This document shows positions 60,497 to 64,000 of a stretch of 64,000 nt of DNA, in pieces. The notes beneath the pieces are model-generated. The model made no database searches. It was not told the DNA's origin and saw nothing but the letters and a program-made list of their open reading frames with translations. A program made the position numbers and the translations under genes. Each line of letters opens with the position of its first letter. Positions within the stretch are counted from its first letter, which is position 1. Source of the DNA: Bog-950 sp964631835 (lineage in GTDB: Bacteria > Bacteroidota > Bacteroidia > Chitinophagales > LD1). The DNA is taken from the NCBI GenBank assembly GCA_964631835.1, contig CAZWAD010000001.1:310001-374000 (forward strand), given 5' to 3'.

Positions 60497-61497
60497 ACAA
60501 AAATTTTCTTGTCAAGTTTCAGCCAGTCGAGCGCGTTTTTATAAAGTAGCATGTCTTTGGTCTTTTTTGGGAGTTTGAGTTTTTCAATGTCTTCACCGGG
60601 GGTCTCTTCGCCCAGCGGAAAAGGATAATCGGTGCCGAGACATACTTTATCTTCTCCCAGTAGGTTCAACACATAGCTCAAAAACTTTTCATCGTGAATG
60701 AGCGAGTCCACATAAAAGTGCCCGAGATATTTGCGGGGGTTTACATGATTATCCAGCGAAGTTAAGTCGGGGCGCACCTGAAATCCTCTTTCAATTCTTC
60801 CAACGTTGGCGGGGAATGAGCCGCCCCCATGGGCAAATGCAAATCGTATGCGCGGAAACTTTTCGAATACTCCTCCGAATATCATCGAAGTAATAGCGCG
60901 GTTTGTTTCAGCAGGCATGCCTACGAGCCAAGGCAGCCAGTATTTGCTCATTTGCCTGGCGCCCATCATATTCCACGGATGGATAAACACAGCCAGTTCA
61001 AGCTGCTGAATGGCTTCATACACCGGAAAGAACTGCGGCTCGTTTAAATTTACGTCATTCACATTCGTTCCAATCTCTACACCGGTTAATCCTATTTTCT
61101 TACAGCGTTCCAGTTCCTTTATAGCTAAATCAGCGTTTTGCATGGGCACAGTTCCCAGGCCAATGAATCTTCTCGGGTAACGTTCCACCACTTCAGCAAT
61201 ATGGTCGTTGAGGAAGCGCGAAACTTCAAGACAGTCTTTCGGCTTTGCCCAGTAGCTGAACATGACCGGTATAGTCGAAAGCACCTGAACATCTACATGC
61301 GTGTGCTTGCATTCTTTCAGCCGTGTTGCGGCATCCCAGCAGTTGGATTCAATTTCGCGGAAGAACTCATCGTCCTTCATCATGCGCGCACAACAGGGCT
61401 TGTGGTGCTCCAGATGAATGAAACCCCTATAGCCAAACTTTTCGCTCCAGCGCGGGAGATGTTCGGGAATAATGTGGGTGTGGATGTCAATCTTCAC
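60493..61497 (-). CDS. 2-amino-3-carboxymuconate-6-semialdehyde decarboxylase (ACMSD)
   Basis: 334 aa, amidohydrolase fold. HxH zinc site in MKIDIHTHIIPEHLPRWS; further metal or active-site histidines in FIHPWNMMGARQ and RFAFAHGGGSFPA, and the Asp in CLGTDYPFPLGE. ACMSD decarboxylates the ring-opened 3-hydroxyanthranilate product, sending tryptophan carbon to catabolism instead of NAD synthesis. Its coupling to kynU (4-bp overlap) supports this specific role over other amidohydrolases. The dioxygenase steps are not in the window. Confidence 0.92.
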   Translation of the reverse strand: MKIDIHTHIIPEHLPRWSEKFGYRGFIHLEHHKPCCARMMKDDEFFREIESNCWDAATRLKECKHTHVDVQVLSTIPVMFSYWAKPKDCLEVSRFLNDHIAEVVERYPRRFIGLGTVPMQNADLAIKELERCKKIGLTGVEIGTNVNDVNLNEPQFFPVYEAIQQLELAVFIHPWNMMGARQMSKYWLPWLVGMPAETNRAITSMIFGGVFEKFPRIRFAFAHGGGSFPANVGRIERGFQVRPDLTSLDNHVNPRKYLGHFYVDSLIHDEKFLSYVLNLLGEDKVCLGTDYPFPLGEETPGEDIEKLKLPKKTKDMLLYKNALDWLKLDKKIFV

Positions 61498-61504
61498 AGC
61501 GAGC

Positions 61505-61512
61505 CAAAGATA
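61505..61512 (-). promoter_or_regulatory. Bacteroidota-type -7 box before the ACMSD-kynU operon
   Basis: On the minus strand this reads TATCTTTG, matching TAnnTTTG, 7 nt before the ACMSD start at 61497; a TTTC (61529-61532 on the minus strand) stands near the -33 position. Confidence 0.45.
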
Positions 61513-61535
61513 GAATTGTGGCTCGAATGAAACAC

Positions 61536-62057
61536 TTACTGCAAAATGGTATTACACTGATAGCTGATTCCAGCGAAACTGTAATACAACTGAAGGTTTA
61601 CCCGATGGTTCACTTTATCATAAGTACCCTGACCAGATACTGAATTACTACCCGAGCAATTAATACTTTGCTCCGGTATGGTCAAAATATTTCCTTCGTT
61701 GTTGTTGTCGGTGCTGATGTAAGCGGTAACATAAGTGCAATAGCCACCCATAAGGTTGTAAATCTCAATCCGGTCAATTGCCGAAGTGCCATGCTGTATG
61801 AAAACATTACTGGTAGAAAAGGGAGTAACCGGGTTACAGTTTTCGTTAGTGAAGGTGTTGATGGTCAGGTATTTTTCATACGCCAGCTGGTCGCAGTTAG
61901 GGCCTTCGCGACCGGATTCACAAAGGCAAGAACCATTAAAACACTCTTGATTGGCAGGGCAAACTACATTATTGCAGTTTCTGCGCTCGCAGGAGGCTAT
62001 GGTTGTAATGAATATGGCAGCGATACATACTTTTGCAACTTGTTTCAGCATAATCAT
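61536..62057 (-). CDS. EGF-like-domain lipoprotein
   Basis: 173 aa (ATG 62057 or 62051). Signal with lipobox IASC near residue 23. The next 35 residues hold an EGF-like cysteine pattern: CNNVVCPANQECFNGSC then CESGREGPNC, six cysteines as three disulfides. The rest is beta-rich with a few cysteines (ENCNPVTPF, GGYCTYVTAY, SINCSGSNS). Surface or outer-membrane lipoprotein, perhaps binding; partner unknown. Divergent from the DUF3089 gene, with a 36-bp gap. Confidence 0.82.
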   Translation of the reverse strand: MIMLKQVAKVCIAAIFITTIASCERRNCNNVVCPANQECFNGSCLCESGREGPNCDQLAYEKYLTINTFTNENCNPVTPFSTSNVFIQHGTSAIDRIEIYNLMGGYCTYVTAYISTDNNNEGNILTIPEQSINCSGSNSVSGQGTYDKVNHRVNLQLYYSFAGISYQCNTILQ

Positions 62058-62093
62058 TAATTATCCGGCTAAAATACAACAACCCGTCAAAAT

Positions 62094-63098
62094 ATGCTCA
62101 GAAGTTTTTTCCTTTTATCATTCATACAGATTGCGCTTTCACTACCGGTGCCTGCTCAGCCGTTTGACCCCGCCAGGCAACCACCGGCACCGGACTATTC
62201 TTTAGAACCGAACTGGAGCGCTCTTCCTTTCCGCGAAGATGCGGCTGATGCAATTCCCGAGTCGGAAACATGGGTTAACGATTCGCTGAAAGATGCGGAT
62301 GTGTTTTACATCTACCCCACCATGTATATGAGCGGCAGTACCTGGAATGCTGACGTGAACAGCAAAAAGCTGAACAAGCGCATTGATGAGAAACCGGTGC
62401 GTTACCAGGCGGGAGTGTTCAATGCAAGTTGCCGCGTATATGCCCCGCGATACCGGCAGGCATCTATCAACGCTTTTTCCGGTGGCGAAAACGGAACCAA
62501 AGCTCTGGCGTTTGCTTACGATGATGTGAAGCGGGCGTTTGAGTATTATCTGGAGCATTATAACGGCAACCGGCCTTTCATGATTGCATCGCACAGCCAG
62601 GGGACATACCATGCGCGAAGGCTGCTGAAGGAAATGATTGATACAACTGACTTGCGCCACCGGATGATTGCCGCATATGTAATCGGCTATGGAATTGACA
62701 CTAGCATGTACCAGAACCTGAAACCTTGCAGTGTGGCGAACCAAACCGGCTGCTACATCACTTGGGCTTCGTTTAAGAGCGGACATGAGCCGGTGGTGAA
62801 AACTCTTTTCGGCAATGTGTGCGTTAATCCTATTTCGTGGAAAACAGATACAGTGACCGTTGATGCTTCAAAGAGCATGGGCGCTATTCTTCTGAGCTTT
62901 GATAAAAAATATGACAACGCTGTGGGCGCACAGGTTCATAACGGTTACTTGTGGGTAGACAACAACCTGCCGCTGATTAAGTCGTGGAGCAATCTTCACA
63001 TAGCCGATTACAATTTGTTTTGGTACGACATCCGCAAAAACGTGAAAGAGCGGATATACACTTACCTGAACAATAATCACCGGTTCGTTGAGAAGTGA
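62094..63098 (+). CDS. secreted DUF3089 alpha/beta-hydrolase-like protein
   Basis: 334 aa. Signal peptide MLRSFFLLSFIQIALSLPVP ending near AQPFD. The body matches DUF3089: DADVFYIYPTMYMSGSTWN, CRVYAPRYRQASINAF, FAYDDVKRAFEYYLEHYN and the nucleophile elbow ASHSQGTYHARRLL (Ser in SHSQG). Most members are secreted and of unknown substrate; esterase or lipase activity is plausible from the fold only. Confidence 0.88.
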   Translation: MLRSFFLLSFIQIALSLPVPAQPFDPARQPPAPDYSLEPNWSALPFREDAADAIPESETWVNDSLKDADVFYIYPTMYMSGSTWNADVNSKKLNKRIDEKPVRYQAGVFNASCRVYAPRYRQASINAFSGGENGTKALAFAYDDVKRAFEYYLEHYNGNRPFMIASHSQGTYHARRLLKEMIDTTDLRHRMIAAYVIGYGIDTSMYQNLKPCSVANQTGCYITWASFKSGHEPVVKTLFGNVCVNPISWKTDTVTVDASKSMGAILLSFDKKYDNAVGAQVHNGYLWVDNNLPLIKSWSNLHIADYNLFWYDIRKNVKERIYTYLNNNHRFVEK

Positions 63099-63146
63099 TT
63101 AGCGGATTGGTGATTGGTGATTAGTATTGCCGCAAACATTATAACT

Positions 63147-63689
63147 ATGGCAGATTCAAATCTCGGTCCCGGTTCGCGCGTAGAGCACCCCAAGTATGGT
63201 AAAGGAATAGTAGTAGATACCGATGCAGAGTATTATTACATCTGGTTTAAAAGCGAAGACGCCACCAAAGGTATTGCGCGTGATTTTGGCGGCTTGCAGG
63301 TACTCGAAAAAATTGCCGGTGAAGCTCCCGCTATTGACCTGGCCATGATTAAGCGCGCTATTGAAGAAATAATTGATGAAAAGAGCGACCTTCAGCAGGT
63401 TGTTCCTCTGGCTAACCGGTGGAACGGAGGAACGCTGATTATTAAATCTTCCGATTCATCACTCCAGCCCAAAGAAATTCCTCTCGAAACTTTCTTTCAC
63501 AAAATTGTAATGCTGCGCGACCGGCTGCGCGTAATGGAGCAAGCTATTAACGCACATAAGGTTTTAACCGATGAGCAGAAAGTTGACCTGCAGCAATACA
63601 TCACCCGCATTTACGGTTCGCTTACTACGTTCAACATTCTTTTCAAAAACACCGAAGACCAGTTTAAGGGAACCGGAGGGAAGGAATGA
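63147..63689 (+). CDS. conserved protein with Tudor-like N-terminal motif
   Basis: 180 aa from ATG 63147 (MADSNLGPGSRVEHPKYG); an in-frame start at 63114 lies inside a low-complexity repeat and is less likely. The N-terminal SRVEHPKYGKGIVVDT resembles the small SH3/Tudor-like end of UvrD/PcrA helicases that binds RNA polymerase (VxHxxFGxG pattern). Then an acidic helical middle (MIKRAIEEIIDEKSDLQQVV) and a domain with NRWNGGTLIIKSSDSSLQPK and FFHKIVMLRDRLRVMEQAIN. No signal peptide. Function unknown; the ends may indicate a nucleic-acid- or polymerase-binding protein. Confidence 0.7.
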   Translation: MADSNLGPGSRVEHPKYGKGIVVDTDAEYYYIWFKSEDATKGIARDFGGLQVLEKIAGEAPAIDLAMIKRAIEEIIDEKSDLQQVVPLANRWNGGTLIIKSSDSSLQPKEIPLETFFHKIVMLRDRLRVMEQAINAHKVLTDEQKVDLQQYITRIYGSLTTFNILFKNTEDQFKGTGGKE

Positions 63690-63747
63690 TTGTTTGAGCG
63701 TTTTAATGTTTGATTGCTGAACAGCCAAACGTTCAAACCGTTCTCTG

Positions 63748-64000
63748 TTAGGCAATTTCCCAAACCATGTACCGGGCACGGGTACCGGAAGGGTTTATGG
63801 CGAGCAGTGTGTCACCAGCTGATGAAAAGTAACTGAAAGGCTCGTTAAATTTTTCTTTCGGCTTAACGGTAACCAGCCTGCCTGCCGCGGTTCCGCGGAG
63901 CGACATCTGGAACTGTAGTGGTTCAACCCCATTTACCATAATATGAAAGCGCTTGCCTTCGCTGTATTTGAAGGTGCAAACCTGTTTGGTTTCGCCTGCT
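63748..64000 (-). CDS. C-terminal fragment of an unknown gene, cut by the window edge
   Basis: The frame is open from the stop at 63748 through the window end (64000), giving at least 84 residues: a beta-rich C-terminus with CTFKYSEGKRFHIMVNGVEP, SLRGTAAGRLVTVKPKEKF and FSYFSSAGDTLLAIN, ending YMVWEIA. An ATG at 63939 is internal, not the start. The strand pattern resembles the end of a carbohydrate-binding or surface protein, but no family is claimed. Confidence 0.6.
   Translation of the reverse strand, partial: AGETKQVCTFKYSEGKRFHIMVNGVEPLQFQMSLRGTAAGRLVTVKPKEKFNEPFSYFSSAGDTLLAINPSGTRARYMVWEIA

Noticed and set aside
1..64000. tRNA, rRNA, transposase or integrase genes
   Set aside because: No cloverleaf with a GGTTCRA arm was found in the gaps, and no DDE, serine or tyrosine recombinase sequence is present.

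Overview
The window is from a member of the Bacteroidota, probably an aerobic chemo-organotroph related to the Chitinophagales or Sphingobacteriales. Evidence seen directly: three secreted proteins carry the C-terminal sorting domain of the type IX secretion system; there is a SusC-like TonB-dependent receptor; RNase G uses a TTG start and is preceded by the tiny basic COX24-like protein; promoter-like TAnnTTTG boxes lie in front of several genes; and Shine-Dalgarno sequences are generally absent. The run of exactly 100 N at 34169-34268 shows that this is a draft scaffold, possibly a metagenome bin.

Layout. 1-16718: a continuous block that looks like an uncharacterised biosynthetic cluster. 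It holds four phytanoyl-CoA-dioxygenase-like (PhyH) genes encoding six PhyH domains, a SAM methyltransferase, two paralogous B12-binding radical SAM proteins on the minus strand, a UbiA-like membrane prenyltransferase, a GT4 glycosyltransferase, a DegT-type sugar aminotransferase, a WbpG/PseA-like PP-loop amidotransferase, a nitrilase and a NodU/CmcH-type carbamoyltransferase. Together these suggest a prenyl- or lipid-linked amino sugar that is hydroxylated, C-methylated, amidinylated and carbamoylated. That product is an inference; no PKS or NRPS core is visible. 16896-21761: nuoM and nuoN of complex I, separated by a MntA/HepT toxin-antitoxin pair and a PIN-like gene. 21762-25175: minus-strand operon of mannose-1-phosphate guanylyltransferase, methionine aminotransferase, omega-amidase and a small unknown protein. 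25351-32547: recQ, scpA, a flippase-like membrane protein, a secreted PIG-L deacetylase, an APC permease and a SnoaL-like lipoprotein. 32680-34642: small secreted or membrane proteins and a 21-bp minisatellite broken by the assembly gap. 34643-39471: a TPR protein, mfd and a 2'-5' RNA ligase-like gene. 39638-48381: TonB receptor, two secreted esterase-like proteins with sorting domains, heme A synthase and an MFS transporter.

48382-51608 is an accessory pocket. It has a cluster of REP-like hairpins, a VapBC-type pair flanked by 33-bp direct repeats, and an operon of an AAA15/OLD-like ATPase with a 134-aa PD-(D/E)xK nuclease candidate, preceded by an Xre-type regulator. The operon is a plausible two-gene antiphage system. 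51723-53361 encodes a 14-residue-repeat protein and a protein with two carboxypeptidase-regulatory-like domains, followed by duplicated terminators and a palindromic repeat. 53654-64000 returns to ordinary genes: two overlapping secreted-protein genes, a TPR protein, the COX24-like protein, RNase G, RlpA, kynureninase with ACMSD, an EGF-like lipoprotein, a DUF3089 protein, and two less clear genes.

Most promising for novelty are the multi-PhyH biosynthetic cluster, with its shared terminal helix-like tags and its nitrilase/PP-loop pair, and the ATPase-nuclease operon.
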